Shown here one piece after another: positions 8,307-16,399 of a DNA stretch of 64,000 nt (the stretch's first letter is position 1; every line of letters begins with the position of its first letter). The notes beneath the pieces are model-generated. The model was not told the origin of the DNA. It saw only the letters and a program-made list of their open reading frames with translations, and ran no database searches. Location of the stretch: NCBI GenBank assembly GCA_016180645.1, contig JACPAV010000006.1, forward strand, positions 1-64,000. The letters run 5' to 3'. Position numbers and translations under genes: made by a program. Source of the DNA: Nitrospirota bacterium (GTDB lineage: Bacteria > JACPQY01).

Positions 8307-9328
8307 GTTTCCTCCTTTTTCAATTTCAGGATTTCATCCACCAAGGCCCTGGGGAAGAGCCCCTTCCGAACGAGGTCGTCGGCTACGGGGCGCGTTTTCG
8401 CCTTGAATTCCTCCAGCGCTTCGACGGAAGGCACCACGATCTCCATTCCGCGCTTTTTCATTCCCGCCAGGGCGTGTTCATTGTCCTGTCTCATGGTTTG
8501 GATCGTTTGAGGTTCGTATTTTTCGAAGACCGTTTCAAGCAGTTTCCGAAGCTCCGGGCCGAGGGACTGCAATCGTTCTCTCCGGAGGAGGATAACCGCG
8601 GGTGCATATCGGTAGTCCAGCTTGAGAACGAACCTGAGGTACTGATGCCACCCGAGGGCGAGGCACGTGAGCGGTGTAGTGGTGATGACGTTGATCCGAC
8701 CCGAGGCCAAACCCTCTCCGACCGCGGGCACGGGCAGCGGCACCGGTTCAATTTCCAGCGATCGATAGGACTCCGCGTGAACGGCATTGCCCTCCCACAC
8801 CCACACCTTCTGGCGAGCCAGATCGGACAGGGTGGAAATCCGTTCCCGCGAATACATCTGGATGAACCCGGCTTGGTCGGTGAGGCTCAGAAGTGAAAAT
8901 CCTTCCCGCTCGAATTGAGCACCGAATTTCTTTTTCAGGGCCGGCCTCATCCGATCGACTTCGCGCAGCGAATCGAACAAAAAGGGAATTTCCAGAACGG
9001 CCATCTCGGCAACGATCTCCTGGATCCCAAGAGTGGTCATGAGGGCTCCATCCAATTCACCGGATTTCATTTTGCGCACCATCTCCGGCTCATCGCCCAG
9101 GACGCCGCCGAAAAACGATTTTGCTTTGATGCGTCCTTGAGAGAGTGACGTGATCTCGTCGAAAATCTGTTTGAACGTCCGGTCCCACGTGGAGCCCCGT
9201 GGCGCCAGGCTTCCGAAACGGAGCACTACCGATGGTGGGGTTTCGGACGCTGCCTGGAGCGGAAACAGAAAGAAGAAACCAAGAATGACAGTTGAGAGAA
9301 ACCCACCGTATTCGCGCCCGTGCGACAC
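8303..9328 (-). CDS. TRAP-type solute-binding protein (DctP family)
   Basis: 341 residues from GTG at 9328, selected because it places a signal peptide at the N-terminus (hydrophobic STVILGFFFLFPLQA); the open frame continues upstream to 10267 but lies antisense to the HupE-like gene. DctP hallmarks: LRFGSLAPRGSTW, the SFFGGVLGDEPEMVRKMKSG segment and WVWEGNAVHAE. Such proteins deliver organic acids or similar solutes to DctQM permeases. No dctQ or dctM gene lies nearby, and the gene is coupled (GTGA) to the giant surface hydrolase, so it may bind that enzyme's product or work with a permease elsewhere. Confidence 0.88.
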   Translation of the reverse strand: MSHGREYGGFLSTVILGFFFLFPLQAASETPPSVVLRFGSLAPRGSTWDRTFKQIFDEITSLSQGRIKAKSFFGGVLGDEPEMVRKMKSGELDGALMTTLGIQEIVAEMAVLEIPFLFDSLREVDRMRPALKKKFGAQFEREGFSLLSLTDQAGFIQMYSRERISTLSDLARQKVWVWEGNAVHAESYRSLEIEPVPLPVPAVGEGLASGRINVITTTPLTCLALGWHQYLRFVLKLDYRYAPAVILLRRERLQSLGPELRKLLETVFEKYEPQTIQTMRQDNEHALAGMKKRGMEIVVPSVEALEEFKAKTRPVADDLVRKGLFPRALVDEILKLKKEET

Positions 9329-9349
9329 GCCGTGTAGACTACAGACATC

Positions 9350-10951
9350 GTGCGACTTTGCAATGCGGCAAGAGCGTGGGCGGCCACGGCATTTGTCGTT
9401 GGCTCTCTTGGCGCCCGCGCGGCCCAGGCGCACCAGCCCGGGGTCTCGCTCGGCGAGGTACGGGTCGACCTCGGCGCCTTGGAGTGGACCGTGTGGATCT
9501 CCTACGAGGACTGGACTCGGGCCTTCTTCCTCCAGGGGAACATGCCGGTGATCCGGTCGGAGAGCGAGCTTCTCGCGGCGCGGCCGGAGATCGAAAGGGC
9601 GCTGATCGAATTGCTCTCCGTTGAGCACGCCGGCCACGCATGCGAGGGAGTAGCGGAGGACACACGCGAGGCCATCCGGCAAGACCATCCATTCGCCCAA
9701 ACCCGCCTCCGTTTCACCTGCGGACAGGAGTGGGAGTCGCTGACCCTTCACGCTCCGCTCGCCCGATACTTCCTCCCTCAGCACCGCATGTTCGTTACCC
9801 TTCACGGGGTGAAGGGGACCTCCACGCTCCTTTTCGGACCCGGACAGGAAGACATTACCGTGCGGGACTTTGCCGCAAAGATCGCCATTTGGCCGCAGGT
9901 GCCGAAATTCATCCGCCTTGGGATCGAACATATCTTCACGGGCTACGATCACGTCCTCTTTCTCATCGGGCTGATCCTCGGCGCCGGAAGGCTTCGCTCG
10001 CTGATCACCATCGTGACATCGTTCACCGTAGCGCATACGGCCACGTTGGCCGCGGCGACGCTCGGTTATGTTTCGCTCCCACCGCGATTCGTGGAACCCC
10101 TTATCGCACTTTCGATTGTCTACATCGCGGTCGAAAATCTCTGGAGGGAGCCGCGGAAGCGCTTGCCCCACGATGCGGCCATCCGTGGCCGCGAACAGCG
10201 GTCGCAAGCGCCTCCCCCATCCTGGGGGAAGCGGTGGATGGTCACCTTCGGATTCGGATTGATCCATGGTCTTGGCTTTTCGAGCATCCTGCTCAGCATG
10301 AATATCCCGCGCTCCCTGATCGGCGCCGGACTCCTCAGTTTCAATTTAGGCGTGGAAATCGGCCAAGTCGCCATTGTTGCCGTCGTTTACCCGCTCCTCC
10401 ACACGATCGCCCGGTTCTCCTGGCAGCCGAAGCTTCTCCGCGTTGCATCGGCCGGCATTCTCGTTGCGGGCTCCATCTGGCTCATGGAGCGAACCGCTTT
10501 CGCTCACCCCGAGGCAACCTCCTATGCCCGCATCGAAATCACGGACAAGACCGTGCGGATCGAATCATGGATCGGGTCGTGGGAGTGGCAACCGTACCTG
10601 CCGCGAGAGATGGACCCCACGAATCGTCGTTTGAGCGAGAGGGAACTGGTTGCCGGCCGCAGCGACGTGGATCGCCTGTTCTCAGAAACCATTTTTGTAA
10701 AATCAGCCGGTCAGTACTGCCCCCCGAAAGTGGAGGCCCTCAAGCAGCTCGATATGGGCGGGCACAACTACCTGGCCTGCACGCTTGTGTACACTTGCAG
10801 GCGGCCGCTCGCTGATGTCAGGTTGGACGTCCGACTGCCTCGCAAGTTCGGAGGGGGCCATCAAATGATCGCCTCAATCGCCAAGGGCAAGGCGAAGGAG
10901 CGAGTCGTGTTCACTTCGTCCAAAGAGGTTTGGACTCTTAGCCCCGAGTGA
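9350..10951 (+). CDS. HupE/UreJ-like membrane protein with flanking extracytoplasmic domains
   Basis: 533 residues from GTG 9350; signal peptide to ARAAQA then HQP. A soluble domain of about 140 residues precedes the six- or seven-helix HupE/UreJ_2 core, with IEHIFTGYDHVLFLIGL, TSFTVAHTATL, FGLIHGLGF and FNLGVEIGQ, the histidine-rich helices thought to move metal ions such as nickel or cobalt. A second soluble domain (from AHPEATSYARIEI, about residue 390) follows the last helix and looks like a diverged copy of the first. Only 21 bp separate it from the divergent TRAP-type gene. Metal transport is the family expectation, not proven here. Confidence 0.85.
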   Translation: MRLCNAARAWAATAFVVGSLGARAAQAHQPGVSLGEVRVDLGALEWTVWISYEDWTRAFFLQGNMPVIRSESELLAARPEIERALIELLSVEHAGHACEGVAEDTREAIRQDHPFAQTRLRFTCGQEWESLTLHAPLARYFLPQHRMFVTLHGVKGTSTLLFGPGQEDITVRDFAAKIAIWPQVPKFIRLGIEHIFTGYDHVLFLIGLILGAGRLRSLITIVTSFTVAHTATLAAATLGYVSLPPRFVEPLIALSIVYIAVENLWREPRKRLPHDAAIRGREQRSQAPPPSWGKRWMVTFGFGLIHGLGFSSILLSMNIPRSLIGAGLLSFNLGVEIGQVAIVAVVYPLLHTIARFSWQPKLLRVASAGILVAGSIWLMERTAFAHPEATSYARIEITDKTVRIESWIGSWEWQPYLPREMDPTNRRLSERELVAGRSDVDRLFSETIFVKSAGQYCPPKVEALKQLDMGGHNYLACTLVYTCRRPLADVRLDVRLPRKFGGGHQMIASIAKGKAKERVVFTSSKEVWTLSPE

Positions 10952-10958
10952 CTACAAT
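10930..10958 (+). promoter_or_regulatory. Probable promoter of the selenoprotein gene
   Basis: TTGGAC (10930-10935), 17-base spacer, TACAAT (10953-10958). The expected start of transcription coincides with the ATG at 10965, so the mRNA would be leaderless or nearly so; no ribosome site is visible. The -10 is part of an 11-base palindrome CTACAATGTAG. Confidence 0.4.
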
Positions 10959-10964
10959 GTAGCC

Positions 10965-11549
10965 ATGAAAGAGTCGCCCGGATTCACGAAGAAGGGGTAC
11001 ACCTTGGGAGAATTTGTCGGCGCCTTCTCCGCGCTCAGGCCGGCCGCGGGATCCATCATCCGGCTGTATGCCGGACCGAACAAGTTGGAGACCCGTCTCC
11101 GAGAGCGCATCATGCTCAGCGTGGCGCTCACCAACGATTGCCGGCACTGAATTTTCGCCCACAAGCGCCTGGGACAGGCGGCAGGAATGGATTCAGAGAG
11201 TGTCGTCCGGGGTGAGAAGGCAGAGGATGCGAGAACACGTGCGGCGGTGGATTACGCCCTCGGCCTGATTCTGGGCGTTGAGAAACAGCCCGACCTCTCT
11301 TCACACTTTACAGAGGCTCACGCTCAACAGATTCGGGCTGCCGCTTTGCTTCTCAATTTCACCAACCGGGCGGGGAACACGGTGGATCGCTGGCTGTTCC
11401 GGCTCTGGTACCCTGGGAAGGTGAAGGAGAGTTCGTTCCTGGCCGACATGCTGATCGCTCTGCTCTGGGCATCCGTCGCGCTTCCCGAAGGGCTGTGGAT
11501 TCTCCTGCGCGTTCCGCGGTACCGCCGGGCGAAGCCGGCCGCCGCTTGA
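10965..11549 (+). CDS. AhpD-like / carboxymuconolactone decarboxylase-family selenoprotein (UGA = Sec62)
   Basis: One reading frame of 194 codons with a single internal TGA at 11148-11150. Upstream it reads RERIMLSVALTNDCRH and downstream IFAHKRLGQAAGMDSES, which together make the classic CMD/AhpD active site with CxxU (C59, Sec62) and the conserved histidine four residues on (H66) in place of CxxCxxxH. Homology-like sequence continues to the end (LLLNFTNRAGNTVDRWLF is the family's C-terminal helix). A SECIS-type hairpin lies just downstream (11166-11180). Expected role: thiol/selenol peroxidase-like redox enzyme. The alternative is a pseudogene with one nonsense mutation, but the TGA position and hairpin argue for recoding. 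selA, selB and selC are not in this window. Confidence 0.85.
11166..11180 (+). promoter_or_regulatory. Bacterial SECIS-like hairpin
   Basis: CGCCTG (11166-11171), loop GGA, CAGGCG (11175-11180): six perfect G-C-rich pairs. The stem starts 15 bases after the UGA and the loop lies 21 bases after it. A G occupies the first two loop positions, as in the bacterial SECIS consensus recognised by SelB. Confidence 0.75.
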
Positions 11550-11589
11550 CGGTCCGGCTGTCGATCCCTACCATTCCCGGAAAAATTCC

Positions 11590-12066
11590 ATGGAAAAGAG
11601 GTACCCGAGAATTCAGGTCGAAGAGGATCCGGCGAAGTACAATTTCAAAACCAGCCTGCGCGTTCGTTTCGCAGAAACCGACGCTCAAGGCGTCGTTTAT
11701 AACTCCAATTACCTCGTCTACTTCGAGGTGGCGCGTGTTGAGTATTTTCGGAATCTGTTTGGCGAGAACTGGTTCGACGGGCAGCGTCCGTACAATGTGA
11801 CCGTCGGCGAGGCCGGCTGCCGATTCAAGTCCCCGGCCCGGTTCGATCAGGTTCTGGATCTCCACGTGCGCATCGGCGAGATGCGAAACGCCAGCTATGT
11901 GTTCGAGTATCTGATCCGCAACGCCCGAACGGGAGAAGCGGTTGCCGTCGGCTACACCACTTTAGTGACGCTCTCAAAGGACAGCGGCCGCGCCATCCGC
12001 GTTTCGGAGGAAGTGCGTCAGAAGATCATGACATTCGAGAAAGGACACGTCCGGACCGTCGAATAG
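11590..12066 (+). CDS. Acyl-CoA thioesterase, hotdog fold (YbgC/4HBT type)
   Basis: 158 residues. The signature VRFAETDAQGVVYNSNYLVY (residues about 25-44) matches the 4-hydroxybenzoyl-CoA thioesterase family; D31 is the expected catalytic aspartate. A single hotdog domain at normal family length. It would hydrolyse an acyl-CoA to free acid and CoA in the cytoplasm. No partner gene is obvious: it follows the selenoprotein by 40 bases on the same strand and may be cotranscribed. Substrate unknown. Confidence 0.88.
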   Translation: MEKRYPRIQVEEDPAKYNFKTSLRVRFAETDAQGVVYNSNYLVYFEVARVEYFRNLFGENWFDGQRPYNVTVGEAGCRFKSPARFDQVLDLHVRIGEMRNASYVFEYLIRNARTGEAVAVGYTTLVTLSKDSGRAIRVSEEVRQKIMTFEKGHVRTVE

Positions 12067-12152
12067 GGCGTTCAACGGATCAAAGTCGTCGTTCGCTTCA
12101 CGGGGTGCCGACAGGGTTGCCACCCTCGAATCGGAGGTGCCGGACTGGATTC

Positions 12153-12386
12153 ATGAGAAATTCGAAACGGGGAGGAGCAAAGATCCGGCGATTCACGTTG
12201 GAATATTGGATGGATGATGGTTCGTACGTGGGGAGGCTGAAGGAAGTGCCGGGCGTATTCAGTCAGGGTGAAACGCTCGCTGAACTTGAGAAGAATGTCC
12301 GCGATGCCTTTGGAATGATGATCGAGGAGGTCCGTTCCATCGTGTCACGCCATGTTCGCACGAGGGAGATCGGGGTCACGGTCTGA
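12153..12386 (+). CDS. hicB: HicB-type antitoxin
   Basis: 77 residues from ATG 12153 (MRNSKRGG), with GGAGGT about 12 bases upstream. The partial RNase-H-like fold of HicB is visible: EYWMDDGSYVGRLKEVPGVF, SQGETLAELEKNVRDAFG, ending MMIEEVRS. It should bind and neutralise the HicA product of the overlapping next gene. It lacks an obvious added DNA-binding domain, so autoregulation would rely on the short C-terminal tail. GTG 12105 is an alternative start. Confidence 0.82.
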   Translation: MRNSKRGGAKIRRFTLEYWMDDGSYVGRLKEVPGVFSQGETLAELEKNVRDAFGMMIEEVRSIVSRHVRTREIGVTV

Positions 12387-12562
12387 ATCTGCGCGAACTC
12401 ATTCGCGGATTGGTCAGCCGTGGCTGCTTCCTGAAACGCCATGGCGCCAATCATGACATCTACATGAATCCCAGGAAAGGACGGACGGCTCCCGTCCCAC
12501 GCCACAACGAGATCAAGGAGAGCTTGGTCCGGCTCATCAGAAAACAACTCGGCCTTGAGTGA
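12383..12562 (+). CDS. hicA: HicA-type mRNA interferase toxin, non-standard start
   Basis: 59 codons: LNLRELIRGLVSRGCFLKRH, then the conserved catalytic-His region GANHDIYMNP, KGRTAPVPRHNEI and KESLVRLIRKQLGLE. The double-stranded-RNA-binding-like HicA fold is complete. There is no ATG, GTG or TTG at the right place: the frame begins with CTG at 12383 (overlapping the hicB stop) or CTG at 12389, so translation probably depends on termination of HicB, keeping toxin yield low. Too short to be listed by ordinary ORF cut-offs. Confidence 0.8.
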   Translation: MNLRELIRGLVSRGCFLKRHGANHDIYMNPRKGRTAPVPRHNEIKESLVRLIRKQLGLE

Positions 12563-12655
12563 ACGGAAGGTTCCACGCCCGTCAACAATAGTACACAAGA
12601 ACGTGGAGGCGGTTTGTCGAGTACGGCCGCCGCAGAGGGTGAGCGTGCTGTCGCC

Positions 12656-14548
12656 CTACTCTCCCGGCTCCTCAACTCTCTCGCGTGGGGTGCGTTTTTC
12701 TCTCATGCCCATTTTTTCGAGTTTCAAGCTCAAATTCGCGGCGCTCAACCCAAGTTTGCCTGCCGCCTCCGACTGAGTCTTGGACCCTGACAGGACCATC
12801 TCAAGCAGGCGCCTCTGGAAAAGGCGGGTCATTCCCATGAAGTCCTTGCCGTCTGAAACAGCTCGGACAAGTAATGGGAAAAGTTTCACCGCCGCATTCG
12901 GGAGCCTGTCGGTCACGGCGGGATCCATTTCACCTCTGAAGTACCGTCCGGACGCCGCCGCGATGCGGAGCACTTTGGCCGTCTCGTTCGGGGTCATTCC
13001 GAGCTCACACACGCCCAGAACACGCGGCTCCTCCATCCACTGGGTCCTATCGGCGTTCCCGAACTCCCGGCTTGAATGAACAACCACAATGGGAAGCTCG
13101 CTCTTCTGATCTTTCAGATCATCCATGAGCGGCCAAACGCGATCTTCCTCGTTTCTCGCCACGACCAGCGCCAGATCATACGACTTGGATGCCAAGGCTT
13201 TCTGCAAGAACTCCCATTCACTCTCCGCATATTGAACCACGAAATCTCGTGCGATCCTCTCCCCCAACCCCGCCCGGATCCGCCCCCCAGGGTCGAGACA
13301 GAGCAGCGTCATCGGGGAACTTGCCGCGGTCCACGGCAGCAAGGGCTCCTCCCCGATCCGGGTATCCCATTCTTTTTCGGATTTTCCAACCAGAGTTCTG
13401 AATTCCAGGGTTACCTTCACGGCGATCTCCAGCTGACGCGCCAGCGCCCCGAGCAGTCGGAAATCCTGGGTGGAAAAAAGGACGTGATCAAGACTTTTTC
13501 CCAACAGGAGTACTCCGAAAGGCTTGTCCGAGTCGCCGAGGCGAACAAGGGCGGAGTAGCCCTTCTCCCTCATTTCCAGTCGGTGGGGATCGGGCAGCAA
13601 ATCGGGCACTACGATCTTGCCCTTCGAAAACGCGAGCAGCTCAGGGCTGGGTGTCGGCATGTCGCGGTTGCCGTACATCCTTGACGCTCGGCCCCGTTCG
13701 GAGAGGAGTTTGATGCCGATATCCGGGACCGCGAACGCCGCTTGAAGCGCCTTGGAAAACCCGGCCAGATCGAGGTAGTTCTGTGGGTTTCCAAGGGCTT
13801 CCTTCACTTTTTCGTGCATCCAGAAACGTTGCGTCTTGAGCAAGGGCCCAAGGCCGAGTTCGATGTCGTAAAGTCGGTGCTTGGCCATCGCATAGTAGAA
13901 AGCGCCAGTCCCGAAGGTGAAGGCAAAGGGGCCCAGGACATAGACTCCGGAAAGGCCCAGCAGGGGAAGCACGACATTCGAGAGGGCCGCCAGCGAGCCG
14001 CTGATCACCATTCCGACGAGTACGATTTCCGCCTGGGCCCGCTCCCGTCCTGTCAGCCGCAAACAGACGTACCACGCACGCCCAAGCCCCAGGAGCCCCA
14101 GCAGGCCGCAAGCGGCCATCTGCAGGCCGTAGTATCGGCCGTACTCAAAAGCCATGCCCGTGCTCTTGCGGGCCGCGCTTGCCACCACTTCCGGATGGAA
14201 GGCAAGGATGGCGAGGCCAACTCCGAATATCGATGCGGTGATCGTGGACCAGTGCAGCAGCTTCCTTGTCCCACTGCCTTCAAAGTCGCGCAGGAGAGCG
14301 AGGTAGGTGACAACCGCAGCAATGGGACCGACGAATGCCATGCGTGCCCAAAACACGGCTTCCGGATCCGTTGCGGCAATGAATGCCAGGTAGAGCGCCA
14401 GCGACCACCCCGCGACCGACATTCCAAACATGAACGCCAGGATGTGTCTAGGGCGGGCGGGATGCCGAGCCAACACCAGCACCGCTGTGCCGGCAAAGAC
14501 CACGCTAAGAGGGAGCAGCAATCCCCCGATCAACTCCATCGCAGCCAT
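12656..14548 (-). CDS. Membrane-anchored 7TM-GAF-Fis regulator without kinase domain
   Basis: 630 residues. The first 230 hold about seven hydrophobic helices like the N-terminal 7TM module of some histidine kinases. Then comes a GAF-like domain (about 285-400, containing DKPFGVLLLGKS), and a receiver-like region with no clear phospho-acceptor aspartate (about 425-560). Last is a Fis-type helix-turn-helix (RRLLEMVLSGSKTQSEAAGK...LGLSAANLSLKLEKMG, about 585-625). No HisKA or HATPase and no AAA+ domain are present. The layout suggests a membrane-bound one-component transcription factor. Targets unknown; nearest neighbours are HicBA (convergent) and a PaaK-like ligase upstream on the same strand. 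Confidence 0.75.
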   Translation of the reverse strand: MAAMELIGGLLLPLSVVFAGTAVLVLARHPARPRHILAFMFGMSVAGWSLALYLAFIAATDPEAVFWARMAFVGPIAAVVTYLALLRDFEGSGTRKLLHWSTITASIFGVGLAILAFHPEVVASAARKSTGMAFEYGRYYGLQMAACGLLGLLGLGRAWYVCLRLTGRERAQAEIVLVGMVISGSLAALSNVVLPLLGLSGVYVLGPFAFTFGTGAFYYAMAKHRLYDIELGLGPLLKTQRFWMHEKVKEALGNPQNYLDLAGFSKALQAAFAVPDIGIKLLSERGRASRMYGNRDMPTPSPELLAFSKGKIVVPDLLPDPHRLEMREKGYSALVRLGDSDKPFGVLLLGKSLDHVLFSTQDFRLLGALARQLEIAVKVTLEFRTLVGKSEKEWDTRIGEEPLLPWTAASSPMTLLCLDPGGRIRAGLGERIARDFVVQYAESEWEFLQKALASKSYDLALVVARNEEDRVWPLMDDLKDQKSELPIVVVHSSREFGNADRTQWMEEPRVLGVCELGMTPNETAKVLRIAAASGRYFRGEMDPAVTDRLPNAAVKLFPLLVRAVSDGKDFMGMTRLFQRRLLEMVLSGSKTQSEAAGKLGLSAANLSLKLEKMGMREKRTPRERVEEPGE

Positions 14549-14653
14549 CTTACCAGAAATTATTGAACATAGAGAAAAAGAATTGGCCCTGGATGACCTC
14601 CTGCCGAGACCACCCAGGGCCTATGTTTCCGACCGCGTCGGGGCGGCGCTCGC

Positions 14654-16399
14654 CTACTTGTGTTCTTCCAGAAAGTACGAATCCTTCACGCGAGCTTCAG
14701 TCCCCTCGGTCGGCCACAGTTCGAAAGGCAGAACCTCCACAAGGGGATCCGCCGATTCGGGATTGGACCGGTAGGACTCCTCGAAGTCCGCATTGGATTC
14801 GATGAGCTTCCTGACGATCGATTCCTTACAGACGCGCGCGAAACGGGGATCGGGCCTCCTCCCCAACGCCGCCCGCAGCAGGATCGTCAGCTTCGGGCTC
14901 CCCGCTTCCGGGTGCCGGATGCCCATCTTGAACGTGGAGATGGCGCCGGCGATCTCCGGGGCGGAGGCCAAAGCGCTTGCCACGGATTCAGGGTAGATAT
15001 TCGCACCGTCGATGGACACGGTTCCGTCGCTTCGTCCGAACAGATACAAGAACGGGAGCGCGAGTTCTTCGTTCACACACGCCAGCCCCGCCTCCCGAAC
15101 CATTCGGCGGACGTCCTCAAAGGCGAGGAGGCCTCCTTCGTCCCCGGGGCAGTACTTGATTCGCGGGGAACAGGTGTGGCGGCTGAGCATGGTAACTTCA
15201 ATTTCCTGCTGGCCCCGGCGATTCGGCGCCGATTGGATGTAGTATCCACCGGGATTGAACTGGCCAAAGAACACCGGCTCCCGGGCCGTCCCGATCAGAG
15301 CCCGCCTCAATCGGACGTCGGCGGCCATGGCTTTCAAGATCCCCGTAGAGTACGGGGTTTCTCCTGCCACGCCGATTTCCAGATCCGATGCGCCGTATCC
15401 CGAGACGATTCTCGCGCCCTCCATCACACGGCTCTCGAGAAAGGTTCTCCAACCCTCGGGAAATCCCTCGCCGCCCGTCATCATGTCGATGCGGTAGGAT
15501 TTCAGGTCGAAGTCGTCACGTTCGCTCAAGAACCGAACGAGTTCCTTTAGGAATGGCGGGTAGCCGGCCAACAGGTAGTGCTCCTCCGGGCCGAGAAACT
15601 CCAGCGTCTTTTGGATCCGCGGAATATCGGGTCCTATATTCTTCACCAAGCACCAACTCTCGGTCCATGCCCCGAGCCGGAATCCACCCGCCCAGGCGCC
15701 GCACGAGAAGGCGTTGATGAGAATGGTCGGACGCCGGCCCTCACGCCCAAAACTGAAATCGAGCGCCAGTTGGGTGATGTGACGGAGTCCGAGCAGTTCT
15801 CGATCCGATCGGACCCAATTCACCGGAGTGCCGCTGCTTCCCGCGCTTTCGTCGATGGAACCCGTCACGGGAAATCGACCGCCAACGCACCGCTTCCGTA
15901 TGGGGTAGACGGAGATGTAATTGTTCCGTCTGGTCTGCGGGACGGATTGATCGAAATCCTCCGCACTCCGGACGATCCTCGGGTCCACCTCATGAGACCG
16001 GAGGAACTCGGCGTAGGCCGGCACATGGGTGGCCGCCCGTTGAAAAGCCGAAACCGCCAGCCGGCGCGAAATGAGATTCGGCAGAGAGGTGTTCGAGCTC
16101 GTGCGGAGATATCGTTCCACCAAGAATGGGTAGTTCTTGGTGAGTTCGACACCTGCCCTTAGCAAGCCGACTGGAACGATGGAATACATACCCTCCATCG
16201 CCCGCCACATCCAGTTTTCCCATCGTTTGCCACCGTTGTCGGAAAGCCGACCGTTCGGAGGCGCACCCAAGGCTTCGGACACGGGCCGGGGCGTTGGGTT
16301 CTGGTTGGGGACGCTTCTTTCGGGTTGACGATCTGCGGAAATGCTGCTTCTTACAATTTGCACGAGATTCTCCTTTCTGATTGTGCCTGCGAGAGCCAT
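14654..16399 (-). CDS. PaaK-like adenylate-forming enzyme, second copy
   Basis: About 581 residues from ATG 16399 (MALAGTIRKENLVQIV); the frame stays open to 16555 and ATG 16432 is possible, so the start is uncertain. After a long N-terminal extension the PaaK-type body begins near MYSIVPVG. It has a nucleotide loop AGSSGTPVNW, GGEGFPEGWRTF, a GASDLEIG segment and a C-terminal GRSDGTVSIDGANIYPE lid. It resembles uncharacterised adenylate-forming enzymes related to phenylacetate-CoA ligase and capsular-polysaccharide CapK proteins. The acceptor may be CoA or another nucleophile. Stands alone between the 7TM regulator and a long leader region. Confidence 0.78.
   Translation of the reverse strand: MALAGTIRKENLVQIVRSSISADRQPERSVPNQNPTPRPVSEALGAPPNGRLSDNGGKRWENWMWRAMEGMYSIVPVGLLRAGVELTKNYPFLVERYLRTSSNTSLPNLISRRLAVSAFQRAATHVPAYAEFLRSHEVDPRIVRSAEDFDQSVPQTRRNNYISVYPIRKRCVGGRFPVTGSIDESAGSSGTPVNWVRSDRELLGLRHITQLALDFSFGREGRRPTILINAFSCGAWAGGFRLGAWTESWCLVKNIGPDIPRIQKTLEFLGPEEHYLLAGYPPFLKELVRFLSERDDFDLKSYRIDMMTGGEGFPEGWRTFLESRVMEGARIVSGYGASDLEIGVAGETPYSTGILKAMAADVRLRRALIGTAREPVFFGQFNPGGYYIQSAPNRRGQQEIEVTMLSRHTCSPRIKYCPGDEGGLLAFEDVRRMVREAGLACVNEELALPFLYLFGRSDGTVSIDGANIYPESVASALASAPEIAGAISTFKMGIRHPEAGSPKLTILLRAALGRRPDPRFARVCKESIVRKLIESNADFEESYRSNPESADPLVEVLPFELWPTEGTEARVKDSYFLEEHK

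Noticed and set aside
9329-10267. N-terminal extension of the TRAP-type binding protein
   Set aside because: The extension is the antisense of the HupE-like gene; the signal peptide begins only at GTG 9328.
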